Assembly: GCA_020634855.1 (NCBI GenBank)
Contig: JACKAU010000023.1
Location: 1 to 64,000, forward strand
From: Anaerolineales bacterium
GTDB lineage: Bacteria > Chloroflexota > Anaerolineae > 4572-78 > J111
Length of the DNA stretch: 64,000 nt
Direction of reading: 5' to 3'
In this document: one piece after another, positions 16,096-23,692 of the stretch
Numbering within the stretch: position 1 is the first letter of the stretch
Layout of the letters: each line of letters begins with the position of its first letter
Notes under the pieces: model-generated
What the model saw: the letters and a program-made list of their open reading frames with translations, nothing else
Told to the model about the DNA's origin: nothing
Databases searched by the model: none
Translations under genes and position numbers: made by a program

Positions 16096-17094
16096 TTAGA
16101 CGCCGTTGACGCGGTTGCCTCGGCGCGGGCGAACCTTGCTATCCTGCGCCGACAGGCCACCGATACGCGGCCGGGGCAACAGACCTGCTTCCGAGATAAT
16201 CTCGGCGACCAACTCCTCCTGGCGATAGGCCATGACGTGGACGCCCGAAACCCCTTCTATTTCTCGGACCTGCTGAATAATCTCCACGCAGATGCGTTTA
16301 CCTTCTTCAACCTTTTTCTCTTTGGGCGTTTTACGTAGCCGCTCGACGATATTATCGGGGATATGTACGCCCGGCACTTTGGTGCGCATAAACTCCGCCG
16401 CCTTTTCCGACCGCAAAGGGCCGACCCCCACCAGGAAAAACGCCTGTTCGTGCAGCCCTAAATCACGTACTTTTTGCATAAATTGACGGAAGCGCGGCAC
16501 ATCGAAGCAGTATTGGCTTTGAATAAAATCAGCGCCGGCCTCGATCTTTTTGGCCAGGCGGTACGGTCGCCAGTCGTAGGGCGGCACAAAGGGATTGGAG
16601 GCGGCGCCCAAAAAGAGGCGGGGCGGCGTGGTCAACTTGCGACCGCTCAGGAACATGCCCTTATCTCGCATAATCTTGATCGTGCGCAGAAGCTGGATCG
16701 AGTCGAAATCGAACACGCGCTTGGCTTGAGGCTGGTCGCCGGCGGTGACATCATCACCCGTCAAACACAGGACATTGGACACACCCATCGCCGCCGCGCC
16801 CAGCACGTCGCCCTGAATGGCGATGCGGTTGCGGTCGCGGCAGGACACCTGGAAGATCGGCGCGTAACCGGCGCGAGTCAGCAGCGCGCAGATGGCCACA
16901 CTCGACATGTGGCAGTGCGCGCCGGAGCCGTCGGTGGCATTGATGCCATCGCATACCTCCGATAAGACCAACGCCGCTTGATAAACTTCTTCGGGATCGG
17001 CGCTGTCGGGTGGGTTTAACTCCGCCGTTACGGCAAATCGTCCGGAGCGCAAGACGCGCTCTAAGCGACCATCTGATTTGAATTCACTGTTCAT
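16096..17094 (-). CDS. metF: Methylenetetrahydrofolate reductase
   Basis: The 332-residue TIM-barrel flavoprotein reduces methylene-THF to methyl-THF. Family features are TAELNPPDSAD (catalytic Glu strand, ~23), NATDGSGAH (~52), LCLTGDD (~109, flavin/folate region), LFLGAASNPF (~161) and QSQYCFDVPRF (~192). The length fits MetF-type enzymes, here with a long C-terminal extension. Adjacent MetV (33 bases upstream) suggests the MetFV-type complex of acetogens and related anaerobes rather than the NADH-dependent E. coli enzyme. ATG follows GAGGGG. Confidence 0.9.
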   Translation of the reverse strand: MNSEFKSDGRLERVLRSGRFAVTAELNPPDSADPEEVYQAALVLSEVCDGINATDGSGAHCHMSSVAICALLTRAGYAPIFQVSCRDRNRIAIQGDVLGAAAMGVSNVLCLTGDDVTAGDQPQAKRVFDFDSIQLLRTIKIMRDKGMFLSGRKLTTPPRLFLGAASNPFVPPYDWRPYRLAKKIEAGADFIQSQYCFDVPRFRQFMQKVRDLGLHEQAFFLVGVGPLRSEKAAEFMRTKVPGVHIPDNIVERLRKTPKEKKVEEGKRICVEIIQQVREIEGVSGVHVMAYRQEELVAEIISEAGLLPRPRIGGLSAQDSKVRPRRGNRVNGV

Positions 17095-17127
17095 AAGCCC
17101 CTCGGGGGAGGTGGGTAAAGGGTAATT

Positions 17128-17625
17128 TTACTTCTCAGCTAAAGGAATAATTTCTATCGACTCCCAGGCTTTGGGTGTGACCTTATCTTGGCCGGTCAGC
17201 ATATTGATCCAGGCCGATGAGCCTTCTAACGAGCGATTAACCGGCGGCTCGATGACCAGAATTTCGTCGCCGTATAGCGGCATCTCTAAAGAACGGTTGT
17301 AGGCTTGCACCCAAACACATGGTTTATCGGGAAAGACTTCACAGTAACCGTTGGCGCGCACACCGCCGCACGGCCCATTGCGGAGATTTTTAGGGCAGGA
17401 CATCGAGCAGGTCATACCGGTAGAGTGCAAAATGCACTGCCCGCACATACGGCAGTCGAAGACGATACGTTTGGCAAACTCTTCCGGCCCGCGCAGCCAG
17501 TGGTCGACACGCTCGTAGCCCAGCTTGGCAATGAGTGGGTCTAGCATAGTAAAGACACGATGCGTCAGCCCGTAGGTTTGTTCTAAAAAGTGAGGATGAT
17601 TTTGCAGCCACTGTCCAAACTTCAT
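17128..17625 (-). CDS. metV: MetV-like methylenetetrahydrofolate reductase C-terminal/zinc-finger subunit
   Basis: This 165-residue protein is rich in Cys: CRMCGQC (~58-64), TCSMSCPK (~72), GPCGG (~85), YCEVFPDKPC (~94). The pattern matches the MTHFR C-terminal domain family (MetV), which supports MetF and may bind metal or Fe-S clusters. The start at 17625 follows AAGGAA. An in-frame upstream extension to 17721 would translate the AACC tetranucleotide tract into a Pro-Thr-Asn-Gln repeat and is judged not real. Part of the gntR-RACo-metV-metF-methyltransferase operon. Confidence 0.85.
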   Translation of the reverse strand: MKFGQWLQNHPHFLEQTYGLTHRVFTMLDPLIAKLGYERVDHWLRGPEEFAKRIVFDCRMCGQCILHSTGMTCSMSCPKNLRNGPCGGVRANGYCEVFPDKPCVWVQAYNRSLEMPLYGDEILVIEPPVNRSLEGSSAWINMLTGQDKVTPKAWESIEIIPLAEK

Positions 17626-17635
17626 CGTTCGTTCC

Positions 17636-17702
17636 TTGATTGGTTGGTTGGTTGGTTGGTTGGTCGGTCGGTCGGTTGGTTGGTTGGTTGGTTGGTTGGG
17701 AG
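17636..17702. repeat. (GGTT)n/(AACC)n tetranucleotide tract before metV
   Basis: About 16 GGTT or GGTC units run from 17640 to 17702 on the + strand, so metV's own leader carries (AACC)n right up to its ribosome site. A block of GGTC variants sits in the middle. The tract lies between the RACo and metV genes, within the presumed operon. Copy number could vary by slippage. Confidence 0.85.
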
Positions 17703-17773
17703 TTGGTGGGTTACCAGCCAATTATCTAAATTATCAATCTAACATTTTTGGACGCCGGTTATCAGATAACCCA

Positions 17774-19846
17774 TCAAAGCTTGACCACCCGGGTGCGCGA
17801 GCGACGGCGACGCCGGCCGTGCTCGCCGGTCTCATCGTCATCGGGTTGCGGCGCCGGCAAAATATCGGCCAGATGAGGGAAGGTATCGGAGCGATGCGGG
17901 AGGTGAATGGCGTTAACAAATTCGGTTTGGAAATCGGGATCGATGGCCGTTTCAATGTAGCGAGTCCAGCGGGCAAGCTGCTGAGCTTCGACGCGTTTGT
18001 CGCGGTTCAACAACGCGATCCGCGCCCCATCGCCGGCGGCGTTGCCGACCGGGTAGACCTTGGCCAGATCGCAATCGGGAATGAGGCCCAAGATCATCGC
18101 GTATTTAGGATCGATGTAGCTGCCGAATGCGCCGGCCAGCAGAATCCGGTCAACCGAGGTCAGGCCGGCCCGGTTCATCAGCAGCTTGGCTCCGGCGTAA
18201 AGGGCAGCCTTGGCTAACTGAATATTGCGCACGTCCTCCTGAGTGACCAGAATGGGTGCGCCGGTGGCCGATTCCTCGGCGGTCGCCAGAATGTAGGATC
18301 CCTTGCGATCCTCCCAAACGAGGCGGTCGCTGTCGCAGCGCTCGTTGAAACGGCCGTCGGGCCACAGAATGCCGGCCAGAAACATTTCGGCCACCGCCTC
18401 GATGATGCCGGAGCCGCAGATACCAACCGCCAGATGCCGGGGCTGCGTTTCCGGGGTCGCTTGCGGGCCTCGCTGCCATTCGTTTGACCAACGCTCGTCG
18501 CCGATCACCCGAAAACGGGCAATTTTAGTGTCCGGATCGATGCGAACGCGCTCGATTGCGCCGGGAGCGGCTCGAACGCCATAGGTGATCTGCGCACCTT
18601 CGAAGGCCGGACCGGTGGGGCTAGAGGCGCTGTAGAGCCAATGACGGTTACCCAGTACAATTTCGGCGTTAGTGCCGACATCGACCACCAGCATATTTTC
18701 ATCCTGTTGATGCGGCTGCTCGGCAATCAAGACGGCTACGTTATCGGCGCCGACATGGCCGGCTTCGGCCGGCAGCACGTGAACATAAGCCCCCGGGTGC
18801 AGCCGTAGGTTTAACTCGCGGGCTTTGATGTCCATCGCGTCGCGGTTAGCCAAGGCAAAAGGAGCGCCGCCCAGTTCAATCGGGTTGATGCCCAACAGAA
18901 TATGAGTCATGGTGGTGTTGCCGACCATAACGGCTTCGTGAATATCTCTGGCTTGAATATTGGCCTGCCGGGCCACACTGGCGGCCAGACGATTCAGGGT
19001 GTCGATAATCGCCGTGTGCATTTTCTCCAGGCCGTCGGGGTTCATCATGGCATAGGAAATGCGACTCATCAAATCTTCGCCATACGTGACCTGCGGATTC
19101 ATGAGCGACTCGGTGGCCAGGATGTCGCCGGTGCGGAGATCGCACAAGAAGCCGGCAACGGTGGTGCTGCCGATATCGACAGCCAGACCGTAAATGCCTT
19201 CCTGGTAGCCGGGCTGAACATCGATCACTTCTTGATCGTGCCAGAGGGTGACCGTGACCGCCCAGTTGCATTTGCGCAATACCGGCTGCAAGCGGCGCAG
19301 TACGGGCAGATCGAGGCGGAGGTGTTGCAGTTCCCACTGATCGGCCAGGGCGGATTGCAAGCGGCCCCAGTCGCCGCGATGTTCGCCGAGTTCGGCCTGA
19401 TCGACTTCAACGTAAAGTTTGCGGATGGCCGGTTTGATCTCGATGACTCGCTCGGTGGCGGATTTGCGAATAATTTGTTTGTGAGCGCGACTTTCTTCGG
19501 GGACGGTGACCAGGAGATCGCCGTAGACATAGGCCGAACAAGACAGGCGACAATCTTCGCTGTGGAGGCGTTTGAGCATTCTTTGCTCTTCTTCGCCGGG
19601 CGGCGAAAGGTGACTTTGGCTGGAGATGATGCCGTGTTTGGGAAACGTTCCGGCTTCAACCTGCACTTTACATTTGCCGCAAGTTAAACGCCCGCCGCAA
19701 ATGCTCTCGATTTCCACCCCCATTTGACGGGCCGCTGCCAAAACCGATTGCCCCGGCGTAACTCGTCCGCGCCGGCCGGAGGGCATAAAAATAACAGTTG
19801 GATCGTGATTGAGCGAATGATTAATATGATTGTTATTGGACGACAT
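17774..19846 (-). CDS. RACo-like corrinoid-protein reductive activator (2Fe-2S ferredoxin + ASKHA ATPase, DUF4445)
   Basis: A 690-residue protein. Residues ~15-105 form a 2Fe-2S ferredoxin domain with ICGGRLTCGKCKV (~47-59) and a fourth Cys in CRLSCSAYV. From ~210 comes the ASKHA actin-like ATPase core: AVDIGSTTVAGFL (phosphate 1), VMVGNTTMTH, VVDVGTNAEIVLG (phosphate 2) and a late LLAGAFGSYIDP. Such activators use ATP to reduce inactive Co(II) corrinoid proteins to Co(I). The start was set at 19846, inside a longer frame that overlaps gntR. The tail GRRRRRSRTRVVKL is Arg-rich, like that of the methyltransferase at 15100. It lies 22 bases after gntR. Confidence 0.85.
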   Translation of the reverse strand: MSSNNNHINHSLNHDPTVIFMPSGRRGRVTPGQSVLAAARQMGVEIESICGGRLTCGKCKVQVEAGTFPKHGIISSQSHLSPPGEEEQRMLKRLHSEDCRLSCSAYVYGDLLVTVPEESRAHKQIIRKSATERVIEIKPAIRKLYVEVDQAELGEHRGDWGRLQSALADQWELQHLRLDLPVLRRLQPVLRKCNWAVTVTLWHDQEVIDVQPGYQEGIYGLAVDIGSTTVAGFLCDLRTGDILATESLMNPQVTYGEDLMSRISYAMMNPDGLEKMHTAIIDTLNRLAASVARQANIQARDIHEAVMVGNTTMTHILLGINPIELGGAPFALANRDAMDIKARELNLRLHPGAYVHVLPAEAGHVGADNVAVLIAEQPHQQDENMLVVDVGTNAEIVLGNRHWLYSASSPTGPAFEGAQITYGVRAAPGAIERVRIDPDTKIARFRVIGDERWSNEWQRGPQATPETQPRHLAVGICGSGIIEAVAEMFLAGILWPDGRFNERCDSDRLVWEDRKGSYILATAEESATGAPILVTQEDVRNIQLAKAALYAGAKLLMNRAGLTSVDRILLAGAFGSYIDPKYAMILGLIPDCDLAKVYPVGNAAGDGARIALLNRDKRVEAQQLARWTRYIETAIDPDFQTEFVNAIHLPHRSDTFPHLADILPAPQPDDDETGEHGRRRRRSRTRVVKL

Positions 19847-19868
19847 CAGTGTTTTTAGTAATGTAAAA

Positions 19869-20528
19869 TCAAACCAGTTTGAATAAAATAGCTTGAATTT
19901 CTTCTTGGAAACTCTTAACGTGCATTTTCGAAAGACGTTCAGCCAGATCGGCATCCCCCGCCTTAAGCGCGTCCAAAATTGCCGCATGCTCCAAGATCGC
20001 CCCCCGCACATCCCCAACCTGGGACAAGGCATAATACCAAAGGCGTAAACTGAGGGCATACATCGTTATTAAGGTGTTTTCGAGAAATTTATTATCAGCC
20101 GCAGTGTAGACAATCTCATGACATTTTTGATCGATACCGATCAAAATATCATAATTGGCGGTAAACCCTTCTTGTAATACATCTTCAAGCAGCATTTCCA
20201 TCGCCTGCCAATGTTCGGGTTTACCACGCTCGGTCGCCAGACGGGCAGCCAATCCTTCCATCTCAACCCGCACCTCACACACCCGCAGCAAGTCGGTGAC
20301 CGCGATGCCGGTCACAAACATCCCACGGCGGGGGACGATATCGACCAATTTCTCCAGGGACAGACGGTGAAGCGCTTCTCGAATGGGGGTGCGGCCTAAT
20401 TGCAGGTCGGCTTGCAGGTCAATTTCATTGATGACTGCGCCGGGCGGCAGTTCCAATGAGACGATTTTCTTCTTAATGCGCTGGTATGCCGTTTGACTCA
20501 GCGAAACACTGCGACCATTTTCTCTCAT
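19869..20528 (-). CDS. GntR/FadR-family transcriptional regulator (FCD domain)
   Basis: The protein has 219 residues: an N-terminal winged helix (~10-75) with the GRTPIREALHRL recognition helix and PRRGMFV wing, then an all-helical FCD ligand domain (~80-210) with conserved Asp and His residues (IDQKCHEIVY, LEHAAILDAL) that bind metal or carboxylate ligands. First gene of the one-carbon operon, 22 bases before the RACo gene, so it probably controls it. Its promoter carries a palindrome over the -10 box (20569-20586), fitting autoregulation. The effector is unknown. Confidence 0.85.
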   Translation of the reverse strand: MRENGRSVSLSQTAYQRIKKKIVSLELPPGAVINEIDLQADLQLGRTPIREALHRLSLEKLVDIVPRRGMFVTGIAVTDLLRVCEVRVEMEGLAARLATERGKPEHWQAMEMLLEDVLQEGFTANYDILIGIDQKCHEIVYTAADNKFLENTLITMYALSLRLWYYALSQVGDVRGAILEHAAILDALKAGDADLAERLSKMHVKSFQEEIQAILFKLV

Positions 20529-20568
20529 GGCGATGATGGCTGATATATCACAGATATATTTTAGATGT

Positions 20569-20602
20569 GAGGTGATGTTACACCACTTTACTATTTTGTC
20601 AA
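20569..20602 (-). promoter_or_regulatory. gntR promoter with overlapping palindromic operator
   Basis: On the minus strand TTGACA (20602-20597), 16 bases, then TAACAT (20580-20575) form a promoter for gntR. The -10 box lies inside GTGGTG-TAACAT-CACCTC (20586-20569), an imperfect palindrome with GGTG/CACC half-sites, the size expected for a FadR-type dimer site. Confidence 0.6.
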
Positions 20603-20728
20603 GGGGGAATTCGGCAACAATTTACACCGCCAGACGTTTGTTATTTTCACAAAGCAGATTCGGTGATTGGCTCCAATGATGGTACATTTATAGTTAACAT
20701 AACTCTTCCCAGAAAAGGGATAATAGCT

Positions 20729-20872
20729 ATGCCCGTGTTGGATTTTTTTCCACAGATTGATCAATCTTCGCTGATGATTTTAGGCGCGGCTTTTTTAGTG
20801 GAAGGAAAGTTATCTATTTTTGCCATAGGCGCTGCTTTTTGGTTCACCTGGCTTCGAAATTGGCCAGTGTAG
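20729..20872 (+). CDS. Possible 47-residue membrane protein
   Basis: A short ORF preceded by AAAAGGGA. Two hydrophobic stretches (SLMILGAAFLVEG and SIFAIGAAFWFTWL) would make one or two membrane segments. It lies in the 570-base gap between gntR and ppk2, where nothing else is coding. No family is recognised, and the ORF could be chance. Confidence 0.35.
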   Translation: MPVLDFFPQIDQSSLMILGAAFLVEGKLSIFAIGAAFWFTWLRNWPV

Positions 20873-20892
20873 TACGCCTCATCACTTTAAAC

Positions 20893-20920
20893 TTTGTAAA
20901 AATCAGATTACAACTATAAT
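20893..20920 (+). promoter_or_regulatory. Candidate promoter for ppk2
   Basis: TTTGTA (20893-20898), a 16-base spacer and TATAAT (20915-20920). It would give a leader of about 175 bases before the ppk2 start at 21102. No other structure is clear in the leader. Confidence 0.45.
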
Positions 20921-21101
20921 TAACAGTGGTGCGCGGCACAAATACTATTACCCTCCCGTCTCTCAGCTTTAATATTTTAACCCTATTACGCCTTATCATT
21001 TACCGTTCAGCGACGATGTTCCGAACGCACGATCTATCCCTACCACAACTTTATTTTCAAATCTAAATTATCATATACAGACTCAATGAAGAGGAGGCAA
21101 G

Positions 21102-21992
21102 ATGCCAAAGAAGAAGCAGAAGTCTAACAAGGATGATGTATTGGAGCAAAGGACGAATGGCTCGGTGGCCGTCAAAGAGCATATGGAGGCCGCCCCCTCG
21201 AAAGATGCCCCCCCCAAAATGAAGCGCAAAGCATACGAAAAAGAGCTATATCGGCTACAAACCGAATTGGTCAAGCAGCAACAGTGGATCAAACACCAGG
21301 GGCTGAAAGTGGTGGTCATCTTTGAAGGGCGCGACACCGCCGGCAAGGGGGGGACGATCAAGCGTATTATGGAACGTCTGAATCCGCGGAGTACGCGAGT
21401 GGTGGCTCTGGGAGTGCCGACGGAGAAAGAAAAAACTCAGTGGTACTTCCAGCGGTACGCCGCGCATCTGCCGGCAGCAGGTGAGACGGTGCTGTTTGAT
21501 CGCAGTTGGTACAACCGCGCCTTAGTAGAGCGCGTGATGGACTTTTGTACCGAAGACGAGTACCGCGAATTTATGCGCTCCTGCCCGTCATTTGAACGGA
21601 TGTTGGTCCGTTCTGGCATCATCTTGATCAAATATTGGCTCTCGGTCAGCGATGTGGTTCAGGAACAACGATTTCAACGACGTATCCAAGACCCCGCCCG
21701 CCGGTGGAAATTAAGCCCAATGGACTTAGAAGCTCGAAGTAAATGGGTTGAATATTCCAAGGCCAAAGACCGCATGATGGAACATACCGATCTCAAACAA
21801 GCCCCTTGGTTTGTGGTCAATGCTGATATCAAACGGCATGCTCGTCTGAATATTATGAGCCATCTACTCAGCAAGATCCCCTACGAAGATTTAACGCCCC
21901 CACCCATCGATTTGCCCCCTCGGCAGAAAAACGTGGGCTACGTTCGCCCACCAATTAATGAACAGACATTTGTACCGGAAGTCTATCCGTAG
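21102..21992 (+). CDS. ppk2: Polyphosphate kinase 2
   Basis: The 296-residue PPK2 has Walker A FEGRDTAGKGG (~76-86) and Walker B FDRSWYNRALVE (~135-146). The lid region is MRSCPSFERML and the signature KYWLSVSDVVQEQRF. The enzyme moves phosphate between polyphosphate and nucleotides. The length and SPMD(L)EARSKW motif are those of the PPK2 class I-type one-domain enzymes. The ~45-residue N-terminus is Lys-rich and poorly conserved. GAGGAGG precedes the ATG. Monocistronic, ending at a repeat hairpin. Confidence 0.9.
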   Translation: MPKKKQKSNKDDVLEQRTNGSVAVKEHMEAAPSKDAPPKMKRKAYEKELYRLQTELVKQQQWIKHQGLKVVVIFEGRDTAGKGGTIKRIMERLNPRSTRVVALGVPTEKEKTQWYFQRYAAHLPAAGETVLFDRSWYNRALVERVMDFCTEDEYREFMRSCPSFERMLVRSGIILIKYWLSVSDVVQEQRFQRRIQDPARRWKLSPMDLEARSKWVEYSKAKDRMMEHTDLKQAPWFVVNADIKRHARLNIMSHLLSKIPYEDLTPPPIDLPPRQKNVGYVRPPINEQTFVPEVYP

Positions 21993-21994
21993 AG

Positions 21995-22112
21995 TTTGGG
22001 AGTTAATGGAGTTCGTGGAGTTTGTGGAGTTCGTAGAGTTTGTGGAGTCACATGTTACAAGAACAACTCTATTAACCCCTTAACTCCATCAACTCTATTA
22101 ACTCTACGAACT
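21995..22112. repeat. (GAGTTYGTG)n / AACTC simple-repeat hairpin between convergent genes
   Basis: From 21995 to ~22050 the + strand carries nine-base units such as GTGGAGTTC and GTAGAGTTT. From ~22066 to 22111 the opposite arm reads AACTCTATTAAC, AACTCCATC and AACTCTACGAAC. The arms can pair over ~45 bases with mismatches around a loop near 22055. It fills the gap between the stops of ppk2 and the PHP gene and may terminate both. Confidence 0.7.
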
Positions 22113-22934
22113 TTACTTCAGGCTTGCCCGCGCTGTCTCGATGTCTATGTCCTGTCGGGTTCGATTCAAAAAAATAGAGACGTGACCGTAGCCCGCTTCT
22201 TGTAGGTTATTGAGGGCCTGTTCATAATTCTCGGCGACGCGTTCCGGTTTGTGGGCATCCGCGCCAATCACGACGGGAATACCGCGGGCGCGCATCTCGA
22301 CTAAGATAGTGAAGCCGGGATTCATCTCCTTTACCCGCTTTTGCAGGCCGGAGGTGTTCAACTCCATCGCGGTTCCCGCGGCCGCGATGCGATCAAGAGC
22401 GCGGCGAATGTCGTCCATGATGCGATCCGGCTGCCATTCGGACGGATTGCTGTTTTTGACCAGGTCGGGGTGGGACAGCGTGTCGAACAGTCCCGATTCG
22501 GCCGACATGGCTAAGTGATCAAAGTAGATGCGTTGAAAAGCGACCGGATCGCCGTTGAAGTAGAGATTTTTGTATTCCGGGAGATCGCAATGGATAGAGC
22601 CAAGCACGTGATTAAATTCGGCGCGTTCTAAAAGTTCCTCCAACCACGGTGCGGCGCCGGGGTAGTAGTCGCATTCCATGCCCAACCGCACATCAACTCG
22701 GCCGGCCCAGGCCTGGCGCGCTCGCGCCACCATAGCCAGGTAATCATCAAATTGATCAATATCCATCCGATATTTTGCTCCCCATGCTTCATTGATGGGG
22801 TTATGACAAGTAACGATGATGCCTTTAAGTCCACGTTTTTCAGCCACAGCCGCGTAGGCTTCCGGGTCACCGGTGGCGTGTTTACAGAGGGGCGTGTGCA
22901 TGTGCGATTCGTAGAGGATTGGATCAGTAGGCAT
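22113..22934 (-). CDS. PHP-domain histidinol-phosphatase-like hydrolase
   Basis: A 273-residue PHP-fold protein. Metal-site motifs are ESHMHTPLCKHA (~9-20), VTCHNP (~43), GMECDYYPG (~81), GSIHCD (~111), SHPDLVK (~158), and GADAHKPE (~236) near the end. This is the layout of HisK/HisJ-type histidinol phosphatases (polymerase and histidinol phosphatase family). No his genes are nearby, so the substrate may differ. The start at 22934 was chosen 17 codons inside the longest frame because AAGGAG lies upstream. Confidence 0.8.
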   Translation of the reverse strand: MPTDPILYESHMHTPLCKHATGDPEAYAAVAEKRGLKGIIVTCHNPINEAWGAKYRMDIDQFDDYLAMVARARQAWAGRVDVRLGMECDYYPGAAPWLEELLERAEFNHVLGSIHCDLPEYKNLYFNGDPVAFQRIYFDHLAMSAESGLFDTLSHPDLVKNSNPSEWQPDRIMDDIRRALDRIAAAGTAMELNTSGLQKRVKEMNPGFTILVEMRARGIPVVIGADAHKPERVAENYEQALNNLQEAGYGHVSIFLNRTRQDIDIETARASLK

Positions 22935-23157
22935 AAAAACTTGTTTCTCCTTTTTGGCAACTGAAACGATTGATAATATGATCAAGTTTACTGAGTAAAT
23001 TTTATACTACGGTCACCGGATACCCAAAAACAGCTTTTTTGACTGCCTAGCTGAATCAGGAATAGGGGCGGTAACTTGGCAATCTACGCCTGATGAATAT
23101 CATCTTAGGGGTAAGATTCACCGGAATTCCGGTTACAACTGACGAAAGATAAAAATT

Positions 23158-23616
23158 ATGATTTTCGAATATCGCCAGGGTGATTTTCTCATTAGCACCG
23201 ATCCGGGGCTGCTGGATATCGAGGCCATCCACAGCTTTTTGACCCATTCCTATTGGGCGCGGGGGGTACCGCCAGACCTCGTAGCCAAGTCGATTGAAAA
23301 TTCGCTCAATTTTGGCGTATTTGATCAGACACAGCAAATCGGCTATGCTAACGTGGTCACAGATTTTACTCATTTTGCCTACGTCCAAAACGTCTTTGTA
23401 TTGGAAGCCTATCAGGGCAACGGGATCGGACGCTGGTTGATGGAATGCATCGTGGCGAGTTTGCAATCACAGGGAATCCGGCGGATTATCTTGGTAACTA
23501 AGGATGCGCAATTATTTTACCAAAAATGTGGTTTTGAGTCGCTCAGTAACCAAGACGGCTGGCTGGAAATTCTGGTTGAAAGCCCGTGGTCCAAATTAGA
23601 GCGATCGGGAGATTAG
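23158..23616 (+). CDS. GNAT-family N-acetyltransferase
   Basis: This is a 152-residue protein. The acetyl-CoA binding core is VFVLEAYQGNGIGRWLM (~80-96), with the QGNGIG loop, and FYQKCGFE (~121) is the C-terminal GNAT motif. The N-terminus (HSFLTHSYWARGVP) matches a subset of small GNAT proteins of unknown substrate. Alone on the + strand and divergent from the PHP gene. Confidence 0.8.
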   Translation: MIFEYRQGDFLISTDPGLLDIEAIHSFLTHSYWARGVPPDLVAKSIENSLNFGVFDQTQQIGYANVVTDFTHFAYVQNVFVLEAYQGNGIGRWLMECIVASLQSQGIRRIILVTKDAQLFYQKCGFESLSNQDGWLEILVESPWSKLERSGD

Positions 23617-23630
23617 AAGAAGATTGGCGA

Positions 23631-23677
23631 ACCAACCAACTAACCATCTAACTAACCATCTAACCATCCAACCAACT
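23631..23677. repeat. AACC/AACTAACC simple-repeat tract
   Basis: About 47 bases of ACCAACCAACTAACCATC units, ending 15 bases before the ATG of the next gene and just ahead of its ribosome site (AAGGA). Same unit type as at 4130, 17636 and 47324. Confidence 0.75.
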
Positions 23678-23692
23678 CATAAGGACACATAG

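Noticed and set aside
17626..17721. N-terminal extension of metV reading a Pro-Thr-Asn-Gln repeat
   Set aside because: It would translate the AACC tetranucleotide tract; a ribosome site lies just before the ATG at 17625 and homologues start there.
18902..19687. 261-codon + strand ORF
   Set aside because: It is antisense to the well-supported RACo-like gene, in a phase where GC-rich coding sequence commonly gives long shadows.
22140..22180. tRNA-like TTCGATTC sequence
   Set aside because: It lies inside the PHP gene and no cloverleaf can be drawn. No tRNA was found anywhere in the window.
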